Source: Paramecium tetraurelia
Lineage: Eukaryota > Ciliophora > Oligohymenophorea > Peniculida > Parameciidae
Direction: 5' to 3'
DNA length: 64,000 nucleotides
NCBI RefSeq assembly: GCF_000165425.1
Contig: NW_001799177.1
Coordinates: 186,001-250,000 of the forward strand
The notes beneath the pieces are model-generated. The model was not told the origin of the DNA. It saw only the letters and a list, made by a program, of their open reading frames with translations, and did no database searches. The stretch's first letter is position 1; each line of letters starts with the position of its first letter. Of the stretch, positions 35,133-48,042 are shown piece by piece. The position numbers were made by a program, and so were the translations under genes.

Positions 35133-36429
35133 ATGATTGCCAAAAAATCAGAAAATACTCTTCTCATAATTTTAAGGTATTTTCGTGAGGGGAAATGCTT
35201 AGAGGCAATGAGTTGTTTGAAACGTATATTTGCTGGAAAAGAATAAAGTCTATTAGGATTGGATTTAGAATAAACTTTGAAACAATTGAGATTAGAAAAT
35301 GATTCAGAAGCATGCAAGAAATTAAATGAAAATGCTCGTTTAAGTCATCCAGGATGGGTTGACCTCCTATGCAGTTTACTCTTATATTATGTAGAGAGAG
35401 AAAGAGGAAGTGCTCATGTTATAGATCATTTTGAAAATCTTTTTAAAAATACGAAGTGGCTTCTAGATGAGTAACGTTAATAAATATTTCAATTTTTGTG
35501 TAAGCAAGTTGTTAGTGAACAATATAAGATCGTATAGATCATGAAAAGAAAAGCAAAGGATTCTGAAGCTGTAAAAAGAGCCTCTCATGCTTAAGAGACT
35601 TTGGAGAGCAAAAGCTTACAAATATTCTAAGAAATTGGAAGGGAGGTCAATACAAAGAACATGTAAAAACTTAAATTGCTGAATGCTAATTAATAAATGA
35701 AGATTTATTTTAAAGGCTTTAAATTTGATAGAGCTGCTGATTGTGATAAAGTTGAAAAAGAATAAAATCTTCTTTTCACCTCTCCTAAACAGGATTAAGT
35801 TACTTATCATTATTATAAGGGTAGAATCCTTATCTTTCATTCTAAATTTGTAGATGCATCATAACATTTAACTCAAGTTTTATAGGAATGTCCAAGAACA
35901 TAGAAAGGAATATCATGTGCTAAACAAGTATTAAAATACTTAATTCCCATCAATATGTTTATGGGAAGATATCCAAAAAAAGAATTGATTGAATAATTTA
36001 AAGAATATGATTAATTATGCACATGTGTAAGATAAGGAAATATTGCAGGATTATAAGAAGCCATTGATAAATACAGATAAATTTGGATTAAGAGAAGTCT
36101 ATTAATTTTGATGGATCAATTGAAAGTGCTCTGCTATAGGAATTTATGCAGAAAAGTTTGGTTGATCAATTAAAAGAGCAATAAAATATTGTTGAATCAA
36201 TTTTAAAAAGTACTTTAATTACTATATAGTAAATCAGGCATTTCAAATATCACATCCTATGAATAGCAACCCTACTTTATCTGAAGTATGTTGCATAATA
36301 GCCAACTTAATATATTTATAATTAATATAAGGCCAAATATATTTGAATAATGTAAAAGATGTTTATGCTATCACTCTCAGTCCAGACCCTTTTAAAAATA
36401 GACCACATGAAATTAATTGGTAAAATTGA
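35133..36429 (+). CDS. PCID2: PCI-domain protein PCID2 (TREX-2 / Thp1 homologue)
   Basis: PCID2/Thp1 is the PCI-domain subunit of the TREX-2 complex that couples transcription to mRNA export at nuclear pores. One 28-nt intron gives exactly 422 residues, the usual size. Helical repeats fill the N-terminal half (YHYYKGRILIFHSKF). The conserved LKYLIPINMFMGRYPKKEL leads into the PCI winged helix (RSLLILMDQLKVLCYRNLCR and NPTLSEVCCIIANLIYLQLI). The start codon is only 16 bases from the divergent UTP6 start. Confidence 0.87.
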
Positions 36430-36445
36430 TATCTGTATTATATTA

Positions 36446-37757
36446 TCAACAATCACATCCAATCAGTTTGATTTCTGTTTTGAATAAATCTGTGAATTGT
36501 TTCTCTGTAAACTATTTCATCTTTCTAACCTAACTTTGTAAATCTCTTAATTAGTTCTATAGTTTGAATTATTCAGATTTCAAATCAGCTATTTTGTTTT
36601 AGGAATGAATAATGTTCGATTCACTCTTTTTAATTGAAATAGCATATTCTTCCAGATTTTTAATGATTCTCTATTGAGTTCTAAATTTACTATATTATTT
36701 ACTTAACAGATGATTTCAATTGCAAAAGTTATCTAAGCCAAGGACTAATCAGTTTGTCTAATAACTAATGCAAGACATTCAAATAACTTGATATTTCTTA
36801 TTATGATAGTTCAAATAGTTTGTTCTGAGCATCAAAATTAACTAGAGTTTAATCTTATTTTAGTTATTCCAATCTTGCTTGATAAAATCCGATTAACTAA
36901 AATTTTATTTATACTATATTACTTCGTTTAAATTAATGATAAGATTGCTTCTAAATTATGTATTCAATAGTTCACTGTCGGGAATATTTACTTATTAAGG
37001 TTAGATATATTTCATCCAATCAATCTCTTCTGTTTTAGGAGCTTCAATGATTTCCCAATCTAATGGTTTTTAATTCCCCTTCAACACAAAGGATTCCAGA
37101 TGTGTTATTATGTTGGATTTATCCAAAGAGGGGTTAGTGTAGACAGAAAACTATCTGTAATATTCAATGCTATTTAAAATGGATTGATTGTTTAATGCTA
37201 ATTATTCGATTTCTTAGAACAAAGGTGGAATTTACAGTATCATATTAGGAACTTCCTCCTCAATATTTTAGCCTTCAATTCCATACTTCTTACATTGTTT
37301 TTCAAATTATAACTTATAATTCTGTATTTAGACTTAGGAATCTATAATCCTTTGCTCTGTGGATGATAATTATTAATCATTCAATATTAATTACTTTTTA
37401 ATTCCTGGTCTTAAATTAAATAAAAATTTACATGTCATATGTCAAAACTTATACTAAAGCCTGTCCCATATTTATTAGGTGTAGATTTTCTTTTTAATAG
37501 AGCTTAAGTAAATTCTCCATTGTTTTTATGGATTTAGATGAGAAGCCTCCAAAAATCGTTTTTTGTGCCCCCTCATCTGAGTTCTTCAATTTTTCTAATT
37601 CTTCAGAACAATCTTGAAAAGTGTATGTGCTTTTGCTTTCTCCTAAAATTTCTATTTGTTTTAATTGTAGAGCTTTATATTTTTTTGACCATTCTTAGCT
37701 TAATTTGTTTCTTTCTTATAACCATTAAGGAATTCGTTTATAATCAATATCGATCAT
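36446..37757 (-). CDS. CDK5RAP3: CDK5RAP3 (C53/LZAP) homologue
   Basis: CDK5RAP3 is part of the UFM1 E3 ligase machinery (with UFL1 and DDRGK1) that modifies ER-bound ribosomes, and is an ER-phagy factor. Three introns (22, 26, 22 nt) give exactly 413 residues. Family landmarks are IDIDYKRIPQWLQERNKLSQ, AQKTIFGGFSSKSIKTMENL, YDIPGIKKQL, QFEKQCKKYGIEGQNI and KPLDWEIIEAPKTEEIDWM, the last being the IDW-type shuffled UFIM-like region. A coiled coil follows, ending FTDLFKTEIKLIGCDC. It converges with PCID2 (16 bases between stops). Identification rests on several ordered blocks and is strong. Confidence 0.87.
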
Positions 37758-38016
37758 AATAATTAAAATAATTAATGTAAAAAGGCATTAAATTTATTCA
37801 TATAAAAATGTTTAAGATTGTTAAAGCAGATTTTTGCATAGATAAGTGGAAATGTTAAGAATTTAGATCATAATATTTGTAGAATATATATAATAATATT
37901 TAAATATGATATTGAAAAAATCATCATTGGAATTAATAAATATTTCGATTTTTAAATGAATAAACATAGAGCTTGATGTGATGAATTTATATATATGTAA
38001 AATTTATTTTAATGAT

Positions 38017-39188
38017 TCAATCTTATTCTGATAATTAAATTAAGTATCCCTAGTCCCATTTGCCTTTGATGACTTATCCATCAAGATTTGTGAATTCTCC
38101 ATCACCATGTATCATCCCATCCTCGAATTCTCCAAAATATTGTTCATTATTTGTTAAGATTAGTGTTCCTTATCCATGCATCTTTCCTTGTGAAAAGTTT
38201 CCTATAGAATTATTAGTATATGTACCTTCATAAGATGCCCATCCATTGCCAATAGTTGTCATATTATTCCAATCAATTTGTTCTGTCAATTCTTCAGTTT
38301 GAAGATTTGTCAGTCTTCCTTAACCATCATATAAGTTGTCCTTCCAATATCCAGCATATATTTATTGTCCATCTGAATCTGTTAAAATACCAAATCCACT
38401 TCTTGTCTATGGAGGATAACCCTATCCTCTATAAATAAAGCCATCTTCATATTACAATGCCAATTCTAAAGATATATGTATGTTTGTATGTACCTTAGAG
38501 ATCGCCATCCTCTGCTTCATGATTTTCTTGATTGGTTTAACGACCTTTGCTGCCGGAATCATCAACTGTGTATTTTTTGATGATTTCTTCTGTGCTTTTG
38601 AGAGCATTTTAGTATCTCTTATCCAAATCATCTTCTTTTTTGGGTGGTTAGGTTGGCTATTATTTTTATTTAGAAGCCTAAGGTTATTGCTTTTATTAAT
38701 TTGGCTTGGGTTATGGTGAATCTAAAGTATTTGATATAAAAAAAACATTATTTTTGATTTTGGGGTGGTTAAGGTTGCTACTGTTAGGCATTACGAATGC
38801 GTTCTTGTACTTATTCATAAGTAAGAAATTATCTATTTGGGGATTGCAACTGAGGAGCTGGCGATTTGGGCACTTGTTGAGATTGCATCAACACATTTCT
38901 GGATGGGGACTAAGCTCCTTTCAAACGATCGGGAGATTAGAATTATCGTTAAGGGGAAGCCATAATTTAACTTAACATTGGCTGTGGCTGGTAGGTAGGT
39001 GGTATGATGGATGAAGCGTATGGATTGTATGGATAAGTTGGCGGGGGTATTCTTAATCCTGGATAGGGATATTGAGGAGCATTATAAACAGGTGGTCTCC
39101 ATTACTATGGTACTTATGGACGTACACCATAGGGTTAATACCTGTATTATGGATATGCTTATGGGTAATAGGGCTAAGGATAATACAT
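38017..39188 (-). CDS. MORN-repeat protein with Pro/Gln/Tyr-rich N-terminus
   Basis: MORN repeats bind membranes or other proteins and are common in ciliary and cortical scaffolds. Two introns (28 and 25 nt, the latter starting GTT) give exactly 372 residues. The first 165 residues are very rich in Pro, Gln and Tyr (MYYPQPYYPQAYPQYRYQPY, QQQQPQPPQNQ), probably disordered and prion-like. The C-terminal 190 residues hold MORN-type repeats (GFGILTDSDGQQIYAGYW, DNLYDGQGRLTN, GKMHGQGTLILTNNEQYFGE, GMIHGDGEFTN). It is divergent from the SUB1 gene, with 20 bases between start codons. Confidence 0.8.
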
Positions 39189-39208
39189 TTTAATTTAAAT
39201 CTTAATTA

Positions 39209-39565
39209 ATGAAATAGATGAGAGATCGTTCATCATCTGAAGACAACAATTATCCCAAAGGATCTTCTAGTGCTAAAAAGTAATAAGTCTAAAAGAACAA
39301 GTAGAACAACTACACTTTTGAAGACGGGCAGTATTTTTTTGAAGTAAATACTGATTTTTTACTAAATTTTAAGTTAACTTCATTTAAGAAAGTATCTGTA
39401 TCTAAGTTCAAAGGGAATGTGATAATAAGTATAAGAGAGTTCTTTAGTAAGGATGGATAGTCGTTACCAACCAAGAAAGGAATAACTTTGCAACTAGATA
39501 ATTGGGAGAAATTCAAGCAATATATAGCTGAAATCGATGAATGTGTAAATAAATTAAAAAAATGA
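39209..39565 (+). CDS. SUB1: SUB1/PC4 transcriptional coactivator
   Basis: PC4/Sub1 is a small single-stranded-DNA-binding protein that helps RNA polymerase II initiation and repair. The C-terminal PC4 domain is clear: FKKVSVSKFKGNVIISIREF, then KKGITLQLDNWEKFKQYI. The N-terminal 40 residues are polar. A 30-nt segment at 39344-39373 (GTAAAT...TTTTAAG) has splice-like ends. Removing it joins GQYFFE directly to LTSFKKV as in other PC4 proteins, giving 108 residues. The segment is a multiple of three with no in-frame stop, so both forms stay open. Confidence 0.85.
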
Positions 39566-39735
39566 AAACTGAAAAAATATATATATATATATGATATTGC
39601 TTTTATTAATCACATTTCATATAAATACACAATTATTTGTGGTTATTTTATGTTGAAATATTTTAGATACATAGAAATATGGTATTTAAACAATTAATTA
39701 TAAATGATTTATTAATAAATTGTCCATCAATTATA

Positions 39736-41022
39736 TCATTTTTATTGTAAAATGTTAAAGAAATATTCCACTTCTAGTATGCCATCTTCAGGAAGATCAG
39801 TACAATGTATAGCATTCTTAACTCTATCAATTCCAAATTTAGCTCTGATTGTTTGTGGTCTCAAAGTTTTTGCTATTTAAGGATCATGTGGTCCACATAA
39901 ATCCCTAAAAGCTTTCACCTAATAGTTATGATTAATTATTACAGCATTTTCTTGTCTGATTTCCATTGCAATACAAGGTCCAGATGTTAAATGTTCTGAC
40001 ATTGCTTAGAATTCAGGTAAGACCCCCTTAATTAAATCATAAATAAGTTAGTTATACCTTATAGACTTCAAAGAATTCTTCACTTGTAGCTCTATCTAAA
40101 TAGAACATTTGCATTGCTGATATTTCAAAGCCTTCACTTAAAATAATGTCAATAATTTGTCCAGCCCTTCCTTCTAACACAATATGTGGTTTGATTATGG
40201 CACAAGTACAATTATTAAATACAGCAGTCGATTTTAGATTAGACTTATCAGAGAAAAAGAAATCTAATTCCCTTTATGCAGATCCAGCTATATTTTATAA
40301 TATTAGTAACTTACGAGCATCACTGCCATGACAAGCATTTCTAACCCCTTCTGTACCATACAAGGCTCTCATTGAATTTGGTGCCTCAACTCTAGCAACT
40401 TGACATTTAGTTGGTCCAATAAGATCTCTCCATTTTTTGACACTGTTATCGGCAATCAACTCCAAACCTACAATAAAATCACTGCAGATGAATTAAGTTA
40501 GCTCATCGAAAAAAGGTTTTCCCTATTCAATTTGATTTTTTAATTACTCTATGTTCTCCATAGAATTGCTAAGCATCTCCAATTTACATTCTTGTCATTT
40601 TCAAATTACCAATTACGAAACCGTTCCTTTCAACTGCAGTTATTATCTTACCAATATGAGTATATGCATCTGGCTTAATCATTCCAAATGTTCTAACATT
40701 TATACAATTTATTTACTTTCCTCTTTACACTTCGAATTTAGATCTAGTAAATACATCTGCATAATCCACTATTTTTAATTATCTTGAAAAAACTGTCACA
40801 ATTGATCCAACATACAAATCTTTCAATTATATCGATGGGTATTCACATCTTTTCAAGAATATTCTTTTATTTTTCAAATCAAACTAGATTCCTTAATTAA
40901 AATATTACCATTTCAATAGTCTTGTCTGACATGAAATATGTGAGGTTGTAACTCCTTATTAAAGACGCACTTGTGTCAAACCATTCAACTATGAATACAT
41001 ATCTTTCATCATTGACTGCCAT
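39736..41022 (-). CDS. NME7: NME7-like nucleoside diphosphate kinase (DM10 plus two NDK domains)
   Basis: NME7 sits in the gamma-tubulin ring complex, at centrosomes and as a microtubule inner protein of cilia. The N-terminal DM10 domain is clear (DERYVFIVEWFDTSASLIRS, KNKRIFLKRCEYPS). It is followed by an NDK domain (TFGMIKPDAYTHIGKI, GTEGVRNACHGSDA with the phospho-accepting His) and a second NDK domain ending HCTDLPEDGILEVEYFFNIL, the usual NME7 end. Several short introns interrupt it; the clearest are 25 nt near 40900 and 25 nt near 40545. I did not resolve every intron in the 3' half. Confidence 0.9.
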
Positions 41023-41572
41023 TGTTAATAATAATAATAAAAATATAATCAAAAACTAGATTTCAATTTCTAGTGTTACATTCCATTTCCAACTAGTATT
41101 TCTCATCCTCTACCTTTTTTAATCTATTTTTATATCCCTTAGAATACTTTAAAAAATCTGAAAATAGTAGTAATTCTACTTGATTAACTATATCAATCCA
41201 AAAATTATTTTTAAGATTTATATACAATATTCTCATTTTATTTCTGTCTTGAATCTAACTATTATTTAGAATCTATTCTTATAAACTATAAAAAACAAGA
41301 TAATAATTAAAGATGAATAAACTCAATTTTTTTATGTGTATTTTTTGCAAACTGTTTAATTTATGTTAAAATGTTTATATCAATTATTTCACTTATTTGA
41401 TTGACCAAATTCTTTCAAGATATCTCCCAATTTTAAGGAATTCATTTCAGATGAAAACATAAATAGATCTAGTCTATAATTTCATGCTATTCTATTAGCT
41501 GCTCAAAACTACTGCATAAATTAAGTATCTATTGCTAATTGAACTGATTTTTGTATACATTTATTTTTTAAA
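41023..41572. other. Intergenic between divergent genes
   Basis: This is AT-rich DNA with several TAA/TAT runs and no gene or RNA recognised. It should carry the NME7 promoter and that of the next plus-strand gene. Confidence 0.55.
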
Positions 41573-42193
41573 ATGAATGATAGGTTCCTTTAATTAAGAA
41601 ATAATTATTGCTATCAATACAACAAGCGATTTATTAAAAATTATGAATAACCTCAATGTTCTTAAAGAGTGAAAACTGATACTCCTCCAATACTTAAACA
41701 AAATAAGTATACATATCATTCACCAAGGAAATTTATCAAAACTACTTAAGCTTCATTTTTTGATCATTTTAAAAAGTTTCCCACACCTAAACCAACTGCT
41801 TATTAAATTTACTTACAAACATTACTAGATAATAAAATTGAAATATAAGCCAAATAAAAATAGTAACCATCCTTCACTGTGCATAATGTTAATGGTCAGA
41901 AAATCAACACTTATCGGCAAATAAAGGATACGATAAATAATCAATCTAGACGTCATCATCAAATTAAATCTGAGATTAAAATGCCCTAAAAAGTGAACCA
42001 ACAAAATAAATCCTAATTTAATTCGCCTCGAAAACTCTAAGAATCGTTCAAATAAATTTCAATAAAAAAATTCGACAGGATTAACATAGCGAGAGCATCA
42101 AATGAAGTTTAAATTATAAGAAGTGATAGAATTCAGACTTATGATGATAATTTTGATGACATTGAACCTTGGAACACTTCTGAAATAAAATGA
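41573..42193 (+). CDS. Unknown small basic protein (206 aa)
   Basis: This intronless gene has 206 residues from ATG to TGA. It is basic, rich in Gln, Asn, Lys and Pro, with short motifs such as HSPRKFIKTTQASFFDHFKK and SPRKLQESFKQISIKKF, and an acidic end (YDDNFDDIEPWNTSEIK). It is probably disordered. No family is recognised; proteins of this style are often microtubule-associated in ciliates. The stop converges with the next gene, 25 bases apart. Confidence 0.62.
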
Positions 42194-42218
42194 TAGTGAT
42201 TTATTAATTTTAATAATT

Positions 42219-43050
42219 TCATATTTTTTCAACTTGATAGTTCTCTAAGTTATGAAATGATGAAGATCTTGAATTATGATGTTGAGCATATCTATACTAT
42301 ATTATTGGGTAATTGGAGGATTCATAATTTTATATTACCCTATGATTTTATTAATTTAATACTTCACATATTATTAATTGGGTTACTGCACATAGAATTA
42401 TTGATGAATCAAAGGATGCTAATTTTGAATATGATTAATTTGTGGATTAGGCTGCGATTTCTTAGTTAAGATCTTTACTGGAGTTGTATTAATCTTAGAT
42501 TAATGATGCTAAGTTATTTGCTGCACTTTAGGCTAAGCAATATGAGATGGTGGTATAAGCTAATGGCATTCTCTTTTAAGATTCTCCTTATTATCGTTTT
42601 ACTTGTTGAGTATTTCTTGAAATCTTTTTTAAAATTCAAAATCATTATTGAGTTGAGTTTTCCCAATTTAAACATGAGTAGTGTAGGCATTTTAGCAATA
42701 AAAATCTTTTAAATTGATGTCAAGCGATGTTGATTCGATATGATGATTGAATGATTAACTTCTCATTTTAAATGGTGCTTTATTTTATTATTCTAGTAGG
42801 TTCTAGTTATTAGTTCCCAAATTAGCAGTCACTTTTTTTTGTATTTATTTATTTTCTTCTGAAATTATTCCTATTTTTTTTAAATTCAATTTGGGTATTT
42901 TTGGATCCTTTTCTACAGTGATTTCAGGGGGTATTATTTTCTAAAGATTGTTGAGTCTTTAGTTTATGTTTCTAAGGGCATTTTTAATTGATTCGCAATC
43001 AAGATCTGGTCTTAAATGATTATATATTCTTACTCTTAACGAATTTACAT
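42219..43050 (-). CDS. Unknown Gln/Asn-rich protein (261 aa)
   Basis: Two 23-nt introns give exactly 261 residues. The first 60 residues are helical (CESIKNALRNINQRLNNLQK). The rest is rich in Gln, Asn, His and Pro (HPLIHQQFYVQQPNQQYVK) and likely disordered. No domain is recognised. It diverges from the LETM1-domain gene, with 50 bases between start codons. Confidence 0.6.
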
Positions 43051-43100
43051 TAAATTTATAATAATATAATAGTGATTATTAAATAACACAAATAAAATAA

Positions 43101-44333
43101 ATGATCTTCAGAAATTTGAAAAGTCCATTACTTTCTAAAACCTTCAGGTCTCAAATACCCAGCTTTGGAGTATTGAATCATGAAAAGTTTCAAAAGAAAG
43201 TGGAGGGAAAAGGCAAAGTTTCCAAATTCCTTTATGAGTTTTGGGAAATCCTTTATTAGGTATGAGATCTATTTTGTATGTTAGGGCACATGGGATCAAT
43301 GTGTTGATGCTAAGCTGATGTTAAAGTACACGATTACACAAAAGAAAACTGCTTTTATGCTATCTGAAATCACAAGAATCAGAAAAGATTTAGTAAAATT
43401 CATTCCTTTCTCTTTCTTTCTCATCGTCCCTGGGGCAGAGTTGCTTTTGCCTCCTTACTTGTACTTGTTTCCTAATGCATTTCCTACTACCTATTTATTT
43501 GATGATCAACTGGCGAAGAGATATATTACAAGAGATAGAAAACAAATGAATTCTTATAGATATCTATTTCAATTGATGAAACAACGCATTCCTTCAATTG
43601 AAAACATAAGAAACAATCAAGATTACAATGCTAAGGGTTTGTAGGAACTCGTTTTAAAGCACTCTCATCTCTTCATGACAAAATTGGATTACAGAGAATT
43701 TAATTCAGAACAATTGGTGCACGTAAATTAAATATATTGAGAGTTTAGTTATGCAAATTTTTAGGGATGGAGTTTTTCAGAGGAACCTACACCATTATGA
43801 AACTCACTAAACTTTTTGTTAATCTCCCGGTTTATTTCACTAATCTCTTTTATTGGCTAACGAGAAATCCAGAAAGAAGACCTTTAAACAGTGTTCTAAA
43901 AAATTGGAATTCACTCCTTCCTTTTCCACTTGAGGATTTAAAAAAATCTTTGCTTTTATGGTAAATCAAATCACATCTCAAAAAAGTATATATCAATCAT
44001 TAAATATCAAGATGGAAAGACAAGACAAGGCATTTAGATTAAATGGATTTGGAGATAATAAGTTTGAAAGTATAAGGTAATTTGCAAGGGAAAGAGGCAT
44101 TCCAGCATTAGTTATGCAGAAAGAGAACCCTGAATAAGATTTTGAATAGTAATCTAATCATATAATTATAAAGCTCTAAAAAGCAATTCAAAAGAGACTA
44201 CATTGATTTCATACATAAAGAGTAAGTTTTTGAAAATCTTAAAATTTGGTATGCTGTTCTCTACTATGAGAGATATCATAATAGAATGGTCGAAGATTAT
44301 GAAGAAAGAGTCAGAAAATATTTACTACATTGA
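43101..44333 (+). CDS. LETM1: LETM1-domain mitochondrial inner-membrane protein
   Basis: LETM1 proteins control mitochondrial K+/H+ or Ca2+/H+ exchange and ribosome docking. Four introns (25, 26, 26, 25 nt) give exactly 376 residues. A basic N-terminus (MIFRNLKSPLLSKTFRSQ) suits a mitochondrial presequence. The LETM1 hallmark follows: KFIPFSFFLIVPGAELLLPP, the membrane segment with its characteristic PGAELLLP, then LYLFPNAFPTTY, which matches the family's (M/L)FPNMLPSTF. The ribosome-binding-like region extends beyond. EF hands are absent, as in short LETM1/LETMD1 types. Localisation is inferred from the family. Confidence 0.88.
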
Positions 44334-44737
44334 TATGTTTCCATAAAATATTATAAATAATGATTTATTATTCTAATTTAATTATTTGTTATCACAAAGC
44401 CAATCCAAATCATTGTCATAGACACATACAATATGAAAAGGATGTTCTCTCTTTATAATTTCATTTTGCATTAGTGAGTAAAGAAGACTTCTTAATATGT
44501 GTTCAAATTATGAATAATAAACTTCAACAGTTTCAATTAATTATTTCCTCAGTATTAAATTATAATGATTTGATTTTATTTTTTGATGTATTAGAAATTC
44601 TGTTATTGTTGTGGTTAAGTATTATTTTTTGAAATACATTCTTATATATTGGAGAAGGTTATTAAGATTAAGCTTAATAAAAATGCACACTTAGCAATAC
44701 TTATGGCAGGATATATATTAAATTTTTTAATTAATAA
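44334..44737. other. Intergenic
   Basis: Between two plus-strand genes. A short minus-strand frame near 44490 begins MQNEIIKREHPFHIVCVYDN, but its continuation overlaps the LETM1 exon antisense. I do not call it a gene. Confidence 0.45.
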
Positions 44738-46327
<1,590 letters not shown>

Positions 46328-46413
46328 GATATTCTATGTTTGACATGAAATTTATTGATAACGAAAATATCATACATTCACTTTTAACAAAATAATTTAT
46401 TAATTAATATATA

Positions 46414-47063
46414 ATGGACAACACATCAACAGATTAAAAAGAAAATCCAGACATTTATCAAGTTGAATAAGAGTAAGATTAATAGTAATAGTAAATGGAA
46501 TAAATTCAGAAGGAAAAAGAAAAATGTTTAGAATTAAAAAACAAGGCAGGGTTGTTATTCAGTCAATTAAAGTATGAAGAGGCTGCTGATATCTACAATG
46601 AAGCTATCGATTATTGTCCTTTAGAAGACTTGAATATGTTGTCCATCTTAAATTCAAATATTGCCATTTGTTTTATGAAACAATCTGATTTTGAAAGCGC
46701 CTTAGAACATTGCTCAAAAGCCCTTGAATTCAACCCTGAATTCGTGAAGGCCTTGATGAATAGAGCTGAATGCTATGAAAAAACAGATAAATTAGAAGAA
46801 GCTTTGGAAGGTAATTATTTCTAGAATATACTTTAGATTATAAGAAATTAAAAGAATTATCACCTAATGACAATTTTATAATTAAAAAATACATTGATTT
46901 AGATTAAAAAGTCTAGGAATTACAAGAGAAAAGAAAGAATGAGGCTTTGAAGGGATTAAAGGATTTAGGTAATACACTATTAAATAAATTTGGATTGAGT
47001 TTGGATAATTTTAAAATGCAATAGAATGAAAATGGATCGTATAATATATAATTTTAATAATGA
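46414..47063 (+). CDS. TTC1: TTC1-like TPR protein
   Basis: TTC1 is a small TPR adaptor (binding for example Hsp90 and G-alpha16). One 26-nt intron gives 207 residues. An acidic Gln-rich N-terminus precedes TPR repeats: KAGLLFSQLKYEEAADIYNE, then LNSNIAICFMKQSDFESALE and KALMNRAECYEKTDKLEEAL. The typical TTC1 C-terminus follows (EALKGLKDLGNTLLNKFGLS, LDNFKMQQNENGSYNIQF). Its TGA ends one base before the stop codon of the convergent gene. Confidence 0.88.
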
Positions 47064-47064
47064 C

Positions 47065-47698
47065 TCAAACAATTTATTTTTTTATTTTTTTTGATTAGTC
47101 CAACCTTATGGGAACTCCAGATAATATTTACATTAAAACACTTTAGTCTTAAAACTATTCTGCAAACTCATTCTTCTCAATATTTATCCAAACTTTGCCA
47201 ACACTTGTTAAATCTACTTTATGATAATTAAAATAGGATTCTGTGAGATTTGCAAACTCGCTAACATGAACAGTTTAGATTCTTGGAGTCCAAAATGCAT
47301 TGAAGTATTTGATCTCTACAAAATCACCTGTTTTCAAAAGTCTTAGTTCGTGAATTGTTCTTTTTGAGAATATTTTTAAGAAAATTAAACCTGCAAAACC
47401 TACTACTGTGCATAAAGTATATGAGGCACAATTCCATCCTCCAAAAACTAATTTTGAGTCTTAAAATTACTTGGCTAAATGTATTCTTAAGAAGCCAGAA
47501 TACAATTTAATGCAGTGAAAAAACTTAATCCTCTTAAGCACCATTATAATTAGTTCTAAATCTAAGTCTAATTTTTACTTCACCATTGTGCAATCTATAG
47601 ATTAGACTTTTATTCGTTTTATCAAAGATTAATTTTTCAGCTTCTACAATTCTAAAGTTCTATTTAGCAAAATTAAAAACAATTTTTGTAAAATTCAT
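47065..47698 (-). CDS. TMEM223-like small membrane protein (195 aa)
   Basis: Two 23-nt introns give exactly 195 residues. Two hydrophobic segments (GLSFFTALNCILA and YTLCTVVGFAGLIFL) are separated by a short loop. After them come KRTIHELRLLKTGDFVEIKY and a globular C-terminus (KVWINIEKNEFAEQF). This layout matches TMEM223/TMEM70-type mitochondrial inner-membrane proteins involved in complex IV or V assembly. The family assignment rests on layout and the strand motif after the second segment, so it is moderate. The stop nearly touches that of TTC1. Confidence 0.65.
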
Positions 47699-48042
47699 AT
47701 AATTTTTATTATAATCACTTTCATTTTTGTTAATACATAGCATTCGGTTTTAGTTTATGATGTTTTCATCAACTTAGGTTAATTATTAGTGCTAGTCTTG
47801 CGAACTCTCTGCATATTAAAGAAATTCTACAAAAATAATGGACTTTCTGCTAATTTTAAATTATCCCTCAAATTATTGTAAGCTGAAGATCAAAATTTTC
47901 ATTCATTAATCACTAAGTTATAATTAGGAAAGCAATTGAATTTTTAATTTTGTTTGAAAAAATAATTACCATTATACAGCTAATAAGAATTTGATTTTTC
48001 AAAGGAATAATACCCAAAACCTCCTTTTTTGATTATAATCAT
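47695..48042 (-). CDS. Possible small gene, model incomplete
   Basis: Protein-like sequence begins at an ATG at 48042 (MIIIKKGGFGYYSFEKSNSY). It continues in another frame further down (YNNLRDNLKLAESPLFLQNF and NMQRVRKTSTNNQPKLMKTS) to a TGA overlapping the next start codon. I could not find an intron that joins the two parts, so this may be a real gene with an odd intron or a remnant. Confidence 0.35.

Noticed and set aside
38480-38975. Plus-strand hydrophobic frames that look like membrane proteins
   Set aside because: They are the antisense of the Pro/Gln-rich part of the MORN gene; repeated CAA/TAA/CCA on one strand reads as Leu/Trp/Val on the other.
44340-44490. Possible minus-strand small gene beginning MQNEIIKREHPFHIV
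   Set aside because: The frame stays open only by running antisense through the LETM1 exon, and there is no second line of support.
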